Shown here: piece by piece, positions 56,000 through 64,000 of the stretch
How the letters are laid out: every line of letters begins with the position of its first letter
How positions within the stretch are numbered: position 1 is the first letter of the stretch
Assembly (NCBI GenBank): GCA_963783355.1
Contig: CAWANF010000011.1
Span: 71,984-135,983, forward strand
Length of the DNA stretch: 64,000 nt
Source of the DNA: CAWANF01 sp963783355
GTDB lineage: Bacteria; Bacteroidota; Rhodothermia; Balneolales; DATFMH01
Direction of reading: 5' to 3'
Notes under the pieces: generated by a model
Seen by the model: the letters and a program-made list of their open reading frames with translations, nothing else
Databases searched by the model: none
Told to the model about the DNA's origin: nothing
Translations under genes and position numbers: made by a program

Positions 56000-56386
56000 A
56001 TGAAGACCAATAATAAAGGTTGGGATATTATTGCTAATATTTCTTTTGAAAATATAATTGCAGAAAATAAGCTGGCCTATGCAAATTATGATGGTTTCCC
56101 CGTTACAGAAATGCATGCTCTCATAATACCTAAGCGTCACGTAAAGGATTATTTTGATATAACTAATAATGAATTAATAAGTTGTGATTCATTATTAAAA
56201 AAAAATAAAATTAATTCTAAAGAATGATAATTCGGTTCAAGGGTTTAATATTGGTATAAATTCAGGTGCAGTTGCCGGACAAACTATTTATCATTGTCAT
56301 ATTCACTTAATTCCCAGACGAAAAGGAGATGTCGAAAATCCAAGAGGAGGAATTCGACATTTAATCCCTGGTAAAGGTAATTATTA
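56000..56386 (+). pseudogene. HIT-family protein, one frameshift
   Basis: A histidine-triad protein, a family of small nucleotide hydrolases and transferases. The first frame has FENIIAENKLAYANYDGFPV, EMHALIIPKRHVKDYFD, then breaks in an A9 run near 56205. The next frame continues FNIGINSGAVAGQTIYHCHI and LIPRRKGDVENPRGGIRH to the stop at 56386. HCHIHLIP carries the catalytic triad H-x-H-x-H. The repaired length is about 128 residues, normal. Its stop is 5 bp from the start of the HNH gene, so the two probably form an operon. Confidence 0.8.
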
Positions 56387-56391
56387 GCATT

Positions 56392-57417
56392 ATGTCTGTT
56401 TCATTTGTTTCAAAAGAACCATTATTAGAAGATTATTGGAGAGGGATAATTCTATTGGGTCGAAATGTAGCCAGCTATAAATTTGCCTTGGCTAACAGCT
56501 TACTGGAACTTAAACCTAAATCCGGACAACTCATAAAACTTGGTATCTTGCCCCGTATTATACCAAGCATTTAATTGAACATTTGAAGAATGTTGATAAA
56601 CAAGGCACATTTAAAAACAGCAAATTTCTTGATGCGTGTCGTAATTATAGCAATGGTTTAATAACCCAAAATGAACTTATTGATAAAACCATTCAGCTCG
56701 GATTCAATAATGTGATTGATGCATTTCATGTGGTTGGTATGGGAGAAATCTCCAAACGGTTTTATATTGACGAAAGAAAAGAAATAACGGAATTCGCATT
56801 ACTGACGAATTCAGCAATTTACTCGAACGTAATCAGTCTGTGAATTTACCTCATGAAGTTGAAGCACGTTGGCGCCTGGTAGAAACAGCGTGGGAATTAG
56901 GGATTTCGAGAAATCTTATTTCCATAGATTATAATTCTGAATTAGAATCTCTCTTTGCAGTTGATGGGAAAAACCGAAGAAAATCGGTAACCAGCAGCCG
57001 TGATGCACTAAATGGATATCAAAAAGGTAAATGTTTTTATTGCTTCTCGGATATTCATATCCATCAGACAGGGGAATCTTTTCCGGATGTTGATCATTTT
57101 TTTCCCCATAGATTAAAACAATTCGAATTTGGGTCTGTTATTGACGGCGTTTGGAATCTGGTTCTGGCATGTCAGGATTGTAACAGAGGTCCTGGAGGAA
57201 AATTTGTAGAGTACCGTCTATTAAATTATTACAAAGATTGCACAGACGTAATGAATTTCTAATATCAAGTCATCATCCCTTACGGGAAACACTAATAAGA
57301 CAAAGTGGATCCACGGAAAATCAACGAAAAACCTACTTAAATGACTTTTTCAATAAAGCCAGAGCTAAATTAATACACATTTGGGAACCACAGGAAAAAG
57401 ATAACCCATATTTTTAA
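56392..57417 (+). pseudogene. HNH endonuclease-type protein, several frameshifts
   Basis: Joining frames gives one protein of about 340 residues. The N-terminal part is SVSFVSKEPLLEDYWRGIIL and GRNVASYKFALANSLLEL, then LAPYYTKHLIEHLKNVDKQ and FNNVIDAFHVVGMG. The C-terminal HNH domain has CFYC, PDVDHFFPHRL, WNLVLACQDCNRG, with zinc cysteines and the catalytic DH...N pattern. The tail HPLRETLIRQSGSTENQ and LIHIWEPQEKDNPYF ends at 57417. Breaks lie near 56550, 56810 and 57205. I recall this N-terminal region as conserved in HNH proteins, but its function is unknown to me. It follows the HIT gene immediately. Confidence 0.7.
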
Positions 57418-57435
57418 TCAGTAATATAACTATAG

Positions 57436-57975
57436 ATGATAGACGATAATTTAAATGCTGAGCTTATTAAACTGGCTGATAATCATTTAGATAAATAGTT
57501 AGACCGTGTTGACAAAGGTTTTGATCTTCTTTGGTCCGGACAAAATGAAATGATTAAAACTATAATCACATTATCCGCTGGTGCTTTAATTTTTAGCATC
57601 TCAGTAATCCAATTTTATAGCGAATAAGAGGCACGCGTCAAGTTTGTGGCTATTACCAACCAGTTGGATTTTATTTTGTTTATCCATTCTTGTTGGGATT
57701 TTCAGATTTAGTTGGTCCTCAATTGCTCAAAGTTCTGCGAATAGGATTTAGAAATTATGAGGGGTGATATAAGGTCACAAATTGGAAATATTAATAATGA
57801 TGAAACTGTTATTAAAACTTTTGACGAAATTTTAGTAAAAGCTGTAACCGAAGCCTATAAACCTGCTCATAAAGCAATTAAAATTGTTGGTACTTTATCA
57901 CAAGTTGTTTTTTGGTCATTTACTTTTGGAATGATATTCTTAGCTGCATTTGCAATTGTTAATCTACCTAAATAG
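57436..57975 (+). pseudogene. Degenerate small membrane protein
   Basis: Frames that can be joined start MIDDNLNAELIKLADNHLDK, hit an in-frame TAG, and continue LDRVDKGFDLLWSGQNEMIK with a membrane helix (TIITLSAGALIFSISVIQFY), a second hydrophobic stretch near 57660-57700, and a clear last frame DETVIKTFDEILVKAVTEA with a final helix VVFWSFTFGMIFLAAFAIV. This looks like a three-helix membrane protein with several breaks. No family recognised. Confidence 0.5.
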
Positions 57976-58051
57976 ATAGAGGATAATTAAAATACCTTTT
58001 ATACAATTGAGTTTTCATACAAGAAATTAATGGGATTTTTATTGATCGGAA

Positions 58052-58771
58052 ATGTATTACGGCAAACCTACTCTAAATTCTTTTAGTGATATAATCAATC
58101 AATATTCCGTTAAAGAGATCAATTCAGTCAAAACTTCCACAATACCGCTATTGAATTACTGGAAAGATGTCGATACTCAGGATAAGTCCCTGTATGGAAA
58201 AACTTGGAATCTCCGAAGTACCACAAAGATTAGCCTTTGAATATCCTACACGATCATATAAATCAAATAAGTCATCCATGACTGACTTGATGATGTTCAC
58301 CGATAATTGCAGAATAGCACTGGAAGCTAAATTCACCGAGATCCTTCTATCAATACGAGATTGTCTCACATTGGAATCGGGGAAATACAGAAAATCGTCG
58401 TCAGGTTATAAGACATTGGCTTGATTTGATTAAGCCATATGTAAATTCTGATTTAAATGAAAAACAGGTTTCAAATGTACCATATCAATTCCTGCATAGA
58501 ATAGCGTCATCATGCGCTGGTAATTCTGAAAAAGCAAGCACTATTTATCAGGTTTTCTATGATGAACAAACCAAGAAAGGACTCAATGATTTTAAAAACT
58601 ATCACCGAATCCGTTAATAGTCTTAATCCAAGCAATAATCTTAAAATTTTTATGGTTACCATTCCAGTTAAACTGAAACATAATATAGAAAAATCGAAAG
58701 TCCTGGAATATCTGAAGAATAATGATATATATGAATTCGGTGAGGAAGATGTATTTCAATTATTACCATAA
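58052..58771 (+). pseudogene. Frameshifted nuclease-like protein with EAK motif
   Basis: Four frames join into one product of about 240 residues: MYYGKPTLNSFSDIINQYSV, LEAKFTE near the middle with NKSSMTDLMMFTDNCRIA before it, then FYQYEIVSHWNRGNTENRRQ, YQFLHRIASSCAGNSEKAS, and NNLKIFMVTIPVKLKHN before YLKNNDIYEFGEEDVFQLLP. The acidic residue before a strand followed by E-A-K fits a PD-(D/E)XK restriction fold, but the match is weak and the family is not known to me. It lies between the HNH gene and the type I restriction operon. Confidence 0.5.
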
Positions 58772-58955
58772 CTTACTCTTTCTAATATCTGCTATAAAAT
58801 TTAAATTTTACACAGACTTCCCCCATTTCCCCATTGAAACTCTTCCCAAAATACCTTAAATAGATTCGTTAGTTATTTTTATCTGCTTGCTATATGTGAG
58901 GGTATTAGTAATTTTAGGCTGAAAAATGAATCTATCACATAACTGATTTGAGCTA

Positions 58956-60498
58956 ATGGCAAAGAAACGGGAACGGTTCGGAGGAACCCCTCGAAACACA
59001 ACTTTGGAAAGCGGCGGATAAACTCCGGAAAAATATTGATGCCGCAGAATATAAACACATCGTGTTAGGTCTGATATTCCTGAAGTATATTTCCGATGCA
59101 TTTGAAGAATTATATGCCCGCTTAAAAGCGGAAGGGGACCAGGGAGCAGATCCGGAAGATAAAGACGAATACAAGGCCGAAAATGTATTTTTTGTCCCCC
59201 ATCGGCCCGCTGGACTTATTTGCAATCAAAGCAAAACAGCCCGACCATCGGCAAAGCGGTTGACGATGCCATGGATGCCATTGAAAAGGAAAATCCTTCC
59301 TTGAAAGGAGTCTTACCGAAAGTATATGCCCGGCAGAACCTGGACCCTACCAGTTTGGGTGGACTTGATTGACCTCGTGGGCAATATCGCCCTGGGTGAT
59401 GCCAAAGCCCGAAGTGCCGATATCCTCGGACATGTTTTTGAGTATTTCCTGGGTGAATTTGCCCTGGCCGAGGGTAAGAAAGGGCGGACAATTTTATACC
59501 CCCGAAGTGTCGTTGAATTATTGGTGGAAATGCTGGAACCGTACAAAGGAAGGGTTTTTGATCCTTGCTGCGGTTCGGGTGGTATGTTCGTCCAATCGGA
59601 GAAGTTTGTTACCGAACACCAGGGCAAAGTGAATGATATTTCTATTTACGGACAGGAGAGCAACCAAACGACCTGGCGATTGTGTAAAATGAACCTGGCC
59701 ATTCGGGGCATTGACAGCTCCCAGGTAAAATGGAATAACGAAGGCTCGTTTTTGAACGATGCCCACAAGGATTTAAAAGCCGATTTCATCATTGCCAATC
59801 CTCCGTTTAACGTAAGTGACTGGAGCGGCGATTTATTACGGAATGATGGCCGCTGGCAATTCGGAACGCCTCCAACGGGCAATGCCAATTATGCCTGGAT
59901 ACAACATTTCTTATATCACCTGGCACCCAGCGGACAAGCAGGATTTGTTTTGGCTAAAGGTGCTCTTACTTCCAAGACTTCCGGGGAAGGAGATATCCGA
60001 AAAGCATTGATTGAAGCAGATTTGATTGACTGTATTGTAAACCTGCCAGCTAAACTGTTTCTGAATACGCAGATCCCGGCTTCGCTTTGGTTTATGAGCC
60101 GGGACCGAACCAATGGGAAATTCCGTAACCGCAGTAAGGAAATTCTTTTTATTGATGCCCGAAACATGGGCCATCTGATTAACCGGCGTACCCGTGAATT
60201 ATCTCATGAAGATATCCTGAAAATTGCCGGAACGTATCACAACTGGCGTGATTCGACAGGCTCGGCCCCGAATATGAAGATGTGGCTGGTTTTTGTGCTT
60301 CCGTTCCCGTTGATAAAGTAAAAGAACTGGATTTTGTCCTCACTCCGGGACGATATGTAGGATTGCCCGAAGAAGAGGATGATTTTGATTTTGAGGAACG
60401 GTTTACTCAGCTCAAAGCCGAATTTGAAGCTCAACTCAAAGAAGAAACAGCATTGAATGAAGCTATTATTGGCTAATCTTGAAAGGGTGAAGATTAAT
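58956..60498 (+). pseudogene. hsdM: Type I restriction-modification M subunit, many frameshifts
   Basis: The adenine methyltransferase of a type I system, partner of HsdS. Joined frames give about 514 residues, full length: ETQLWKAADKLRKNIDAAEY, HIVLGLIFLKYISDAFEE, DILGHVFEYFLGEFALAEGK, the SAM site FDPCCGSGGMF and the catalytic ADFIIANPPFNVSDW, ending LLANLERVKINE. At least six single-base breaks are seen, mostly at G or C runs (near 58985, 59205, 59360, 59487, 59503, 60270 and the 3' end). No large deletion has occurred. Either the operon is freshly decayed or this stretch is poorly sequenced. It overlaps hsdS by two bases. Confidence 0.85.
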
Positions 60499-61686
60499 GA
60501 GTGAGTGGAAAGATACGTGAAAAATTCTACATTGATGAGTTCAAAATTGGACAATTTGGAAGTCAATTAAGAGAATACAACAATATATAACATATGAAAC
60601 CGGTCATTATTGTTGAATACATTAGAATATTTTAGAATAATTTTATCATCTGAATAATTTAAGATGTAAGATAAAAGTACCAGATGGTCTAAAAACGCTC
60701 TAAGACATGGTGATATTATCTTTTTACTATGTTGGATCAGTTAATATAAAGATAGCCCGCGTTAAAGATCATCAGAAGATTGGTAATTTCATCAAGCTAA
60801 TGTTGTAAGAAGTCAGAGTCGAAAAAATTCATCCGTGCTATTTTATAGCTATTTTCGGTCAAATGAGTATTTAGAAATAATTCGGAAGTATTTCACATGG
60901 GATTTCACAACCTACATTCCAATAGGTAGATACTTGAAATATCCCATTCCATCCTCCCCTCCCCGAACAACGCGCCATTGCCTCCGTCCTTAGCAGTTTG
61001 GATGATAAAATAGACCTGCTACACCGCCAAAACAAAACGCTGGAAGCCATGGCTGAAACACTTTTCAGACAATGGTTTGTGGAGGAAGCGGAGGATGATT
61101 GGGAAGAAGGAAGATTAAATAACATTTTAACTGTAAAAGGTGGTACAACTCCAAGTACAAAAGAACCAAAATACTTGGAATGGTAATATTCATTGGACTT
61201 CACCAAGAGATATTACAAATTTAGACGGTATTTACCTTTTTGATACAGATAGAAAAATAACTGAGAAAGGTTTAAATAAAATAAGTTCAGGTCTTTTGCC
61301 TGCAGGAACACTATTAATGTCTTCAAGGGCTCCTGTTACGGTGTTTTAGCATTCGCAGAAGTCCCATTAGCAATCAATCAGGATACATAGCTATCATTGA
61401 CAATAAAGGTTATTCAAAAGAATTCATTTATCTTTGGCTAAAAACAAACATGGATTATGTCCGAAGTTTTGCAAATGGATCTACATTCATGGAGATAAGT
61501 AAATCCTCGTTTAAAACACTTCAATTAATTTTGCCTCCAGAAAAACTTAGAAATCAATTTCAAATTATTATTGATCCCTATTTCAATAAAATAAAAACAA
61601 ACCATCTTCAAATTAGAATACTCACCTCTCTTCGAGATACCTTATTACCAAAACTCATGAGTGGTGATGTATATATAAAAATTTAA
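60497..61686 (+). pseudogene. hsdS: Type I restriction-modification S subunit, frameshifted
   Basis: The specificity subunit, which sets the recognition site through two target-recognition domains (TRDs). The start MSEWKDT overlaps hsdM. TRD1 (60520-60950) is heavily broken, with HGDIIF, NEYLEIIRKYFTWDFTTYIP readable. The central conserved helix is clear: PEQRAIASVLSSLDDKIDLL and ETLFRQWFVE. TRD2 reads GGTTPSTKEPKYW, ISSGLLPAGTLLMSSRAPV, FANGSTFMEISKSSFK, and the end SLRDTLLPKLMSGDVYI. Breaks are near 61185 and 61345. In this state it cannot give a working S subunit. Confidence 0.8.
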
Positions 61687-61688
61687 AC

Positions 61689-62958
61689 ATGGGGAAACTT
61701 TATCGATCAGGAAATTAAGCTAATAAAAATTGAAGATTTAGTTCTTTGGACAGAAAATCCTACAGATCCTATAAATAAAGAGGCAACAGACCAAGAGATT
61801 GTAGATAAAGCGATTCAGGATAAAAAGATCAAAATGGACTTTACCCAAATTAGCGAAGGAAATGGGTGATTATTATGATTTCAGTGAGATTCCTACCGTT
61901 GTCTATAAAGATGATATACCGATAGTTTATGATGGTAATAGAAGAATTATTTTAGGTAAGATTAAATTTGGATCGGTGGTTATAGATGGCAGTGAAGAAA
62001 TTATAATTCCTGACTTTCCAGAGAAAATACCATGTAACGTTTGTGCTGAAGAGATTGCTTTACAAAATGTTTATCGAAAACATGCGGATAGCGGTTCCTG
62101 GGATCCTCTGGAAAGAGATATTTTTGTGGATAAATTTTTACACAAGGGTAAAAGCTTATATCTCGCATTCGATGAAGAAACGGGATTGATAAGTTCTAAT
62201 CCCCATTTGAATGTCGGATTTGTTAGAAAGGAGATGTTTAACAAGGAAAATCTAAACCGTCTGGGTTTTCAGATCGATCATAGTAACAAATTACTAAGTA
62301 TCCACAGTGACGATGAAGCGGAACAGATTCTTTCAGATATATAGATAAAGTAAAAAACAAAATCATAAGTACTAGAAATAATGCGAGGGAATGTATTTGG
62401 GGTTTCGGAACCCTCTTCTCGTCTCATTATACAATCAAAACAAAAACAAGAAGTTTAAAATATCCGATGTTAGGTTCCGGAGAAAGCTTAATCCCAAAAG
62501 CAAGAAACCGACAAAAAAACACTCCAGCGGGTAAAAACAAAAAACAACGAACTGTTTCGTGGAAAACTATATTTAAGAATAGGGGTCGTCAGCAATATAT
62601 ACAGAGATATTACCGATCTATATAATTTCTATATAAATAATAAAAAAGGTAAGTTGTCTGATCGGTTTCCAAGTCTTATTATTGAGGATGTCTTTGCGAT
62701 TAATTTCTGAAACTGCGGCTGATGAGACAAATAAAAGTTTTGATGCGTATTTAAAAAATAATTTTGACGGTGCCAAAAAGAACTAGATAAAGAGATTAAA
62801 ACTACACTTCATAGTCAAAATGTCACGAAAGAGAGTATAGTACCCCTGCTACATAATGGTGCTCATAATTATGATTTAGCCAGTAACCTTGAACAGACGA
62901 TATCTATATCTATAATTTTAGGCAGAATTCTAACTAAAACTCACGGACAGGATAAATA
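61689..62958 (+). pseudogene. ParB/sulfiredoxin-like domain protein, frameshifted
   Basis: The gene begins 2 bp after hsdS. With one A removed near 61695 it reads MGNFIDQEIKLIKIEDLVLW, a ParB N-terminal type start with TENPTDP. A second break near 61832 leads into WTLPKLAKEMGDYYDFSEIP and VVYKDDIPIVYDGNRRIILG, the ParB-like core. A clean frame then runs to 62344 with a CNVC motif. After this, joined frames continue (NELFRGKLYLRIGVVSNIYR, FDAYLKNNFDGAKK, LLHNGAHNYDLASNLEQT) to the stop at 62956-62958. The tail is not recognised. The stop touches the start of the Dam gene. Confidence 0.65.
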
Positions 62959-63820
62959 AATGAGTCAGTTTTTTTCACCCCTGAGGTACCCTGGGGGAAA
63001 GAGCAGAATTTACAATTTTGTATCATGTTCTTATGGAGAACAAATTAATAGGGATAAGCTATGCCGAACCATATGTTGGTGGTGCAGGATTAGCTCTTAA
63101 ATTATTATTTAACGAATATGTGAGGTGCATTTTATTAATGATCTTGACAAATCTATTTATTTTTTTTGGAAAATGATTTTAGAGAGACCTGAAGAGTTTT
63201 GTGATTGGATAGAAAGTGTGGAAGTGAATGTTGAAAATTGGCATCATTACAAAAGATATCAGAAAAATCCAGATTCTGATGAATTTGAGTTAGCGAAATC
63301 AACATTCTTTCTTAATAGAACAAATATTTCCGGTGTTTTAGAAGGTGGAATTATTGGTGGGGAAAATCAAACGGGAAAATACAAAATTGATGCCCGCTTT
63401 AACAAAACAAACCTTATTAAGAGGATTAAGAAAATTTATTTTTGAATTTAAAAATCGGATTGTTGTTTCAAATTCTGATGGTATACGCTTCATACAGAGA
63501 ATAGATAGTATCCGGAAGAAGATGTATTTATCTATTTGGACCCTCCATATTATGAAAAAGGTGCAGATTTATACATGAATTATTATTCCAATAAGGATCA
63601 TAGAAAATTAGCAAAATATGTCCATCAATTAAGAAAAAGATGGTTGGTATAATTGATGATCAAGAATTTATTTGGAATCTCTATAGTGAAAAAAGAAAAT
63701 TACGTTACAAGCTATTACCAGAGTACATCAAATAGAGTTGGTGATGAAATCTTAGTTTTTTCAAATCGTCTTGAATTTCAAGATTCACTGGAAGAATTAA
63801 ATTCTCCTATGATGTTTTAA
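62959..63820 (+). pseudogene. Dam-type (D12 class) adenine methyltransferase, frameshifted
   Basis: A DNA N6-adenine methyltransferase of the Dam class. It starts MSQFFSPLRYPGGKSRIYNF with the SAM motif FSPLRYPGGK. Then come YAEPYVGGAGLALKLLFNEY, FINDLDKSIYFFWKMI, AKSTFFLNRTNISGVLEGG, and the catalytic motif in FIYLDPPYYEKGADLYMNYY. It ends RVGDEILVFSNRLEF to a stop at 63820. Breaks lie near 63025, 63125, 63440, 63500 and 63640. Its ATG directly follows the TAA of the ParB-like gene, so they are coupled, inside the type I operon. Its site preference cannot be read. Confidence 0.8.
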
Positions 63821-63822
63821 TC

Positions 63823-64000
63823 ATGTCTAATCTCACTGAAAATACCATTGAGGAATTTACTATTGAACTCTTGCAGGGGTTGGGTTACCAATATATCTAT
63901 GCCCCAGATATTGCTCCCGATGGAGATAAGCCTGAGAGAGAATCCTACGAACAAGTTTTATTACTGAACCGGTTACAATCGGCTGTTAAAAGACTCAATC
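63823..64000 (+). CDS. hsdR: Type I restriction R subunit, N-terminal fragment cut by window end
   Basis: The open frame MSNLTENTIEEFTIELLQGL, GYQYIYAPDIAPDGDKPERE and YEQVLLLNRLQSAVKRLN is the usual beginning of HsdR, the ATP-dependent nuclease-translocase of type I systems. It starts 2 bp after the Dam stop and runs off the window. The frame is intact over the visible 59 residues. It completes the order hsdM, hsdS, ParB-like, Dam, hsdR. Confidence 0.85.
   Translation, partial: MSNLTENTIEEFTIELLQGLGYQYIYAPDIAPDGDKPERESYEQVLLLNRLQSAVKRLN

Noticed and set aside
1..64000. CRISPR array or diversity-generating retroelement
   Set aside because: No regularly spaced repeats and no reverse transcriptase were seen; the four-helix-bundle genes alone do not support such an element.

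Overview
The window looks like chromosomal DNA of a T9SS-bearing member of the Bacteroidota/FCB group, perhaps Balneolota, Rhodothermota or Ignavibacteriota. The evidence is a C-terminal sorting domain of the NYPNPFNPTT type on a secreted GH5 enzyme, a single-chain GcvP, Bacteroidota-like promoter boxes, many short lipoproteins and moderate A+T content. The exact lineage is not decided by the sequence. No complete RNA gene and no CRISPR array was seen.

Layout. (1) 1-10.5 kb: secreted plant cell-wall enzymes. A GH115 alpha-glucuronidase (cut by the window edge) and a CE15 glucuronoyl esterase lie on +. A GH5 glucanase with sorting tail, a GH39 xylosidase and a GH31/PA14 alpha-xylosidase lie on -. 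Together they suit glucuronoxylan and xyloglucan. A decayed second copy of the GH39 3' end sits in between. (2) 10.7-15.6 kb: ergothioneine genes egtB and egtD, followed at once by an OpuC/EgtUV-like ABC importer whose permease is fused to a substrate-binding domain. The two halves of that domain appear in swapped order (circular permutation). (3) 15.6-48.1 kb: mostly housekeeping and envelope genes: two FKBP lipoproteins, a broken histidine kinase, gcvP, an mprF-acvB pair, gltA, transporters, a DUF5916 protein, a radical-SAM/nucleosidase/SDR cluster, pgk, a cysteine desulfurase and a LOG protein. An IS3-type relic abuts a broken GAF gene near the end. (4) 48.3-64 kb: an accessory island. Its left edge is marked by the 3' half of a CAU tRNA, a typical integrase attachment site. 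It holds an AbiE-like nucleotidyltransferase pair with a large dyad operator, a Fic protein with repeat operators, an orphan XRE regulator, nuclease genes, a HIT-HNH pair and a type I restriction-modification operon with a ParB-like gene and a Dam methylase between hsdS and hsdR.

Many genes carry single-base frameshifts, often next to homopolymers: about one per 5-8 kb before 48 kb, and very dense after about 54 kb. Some may be sequencing errors and some real decay; the sequence alone cannot separate the two. Reconstructed products are described where the frames can be joined.
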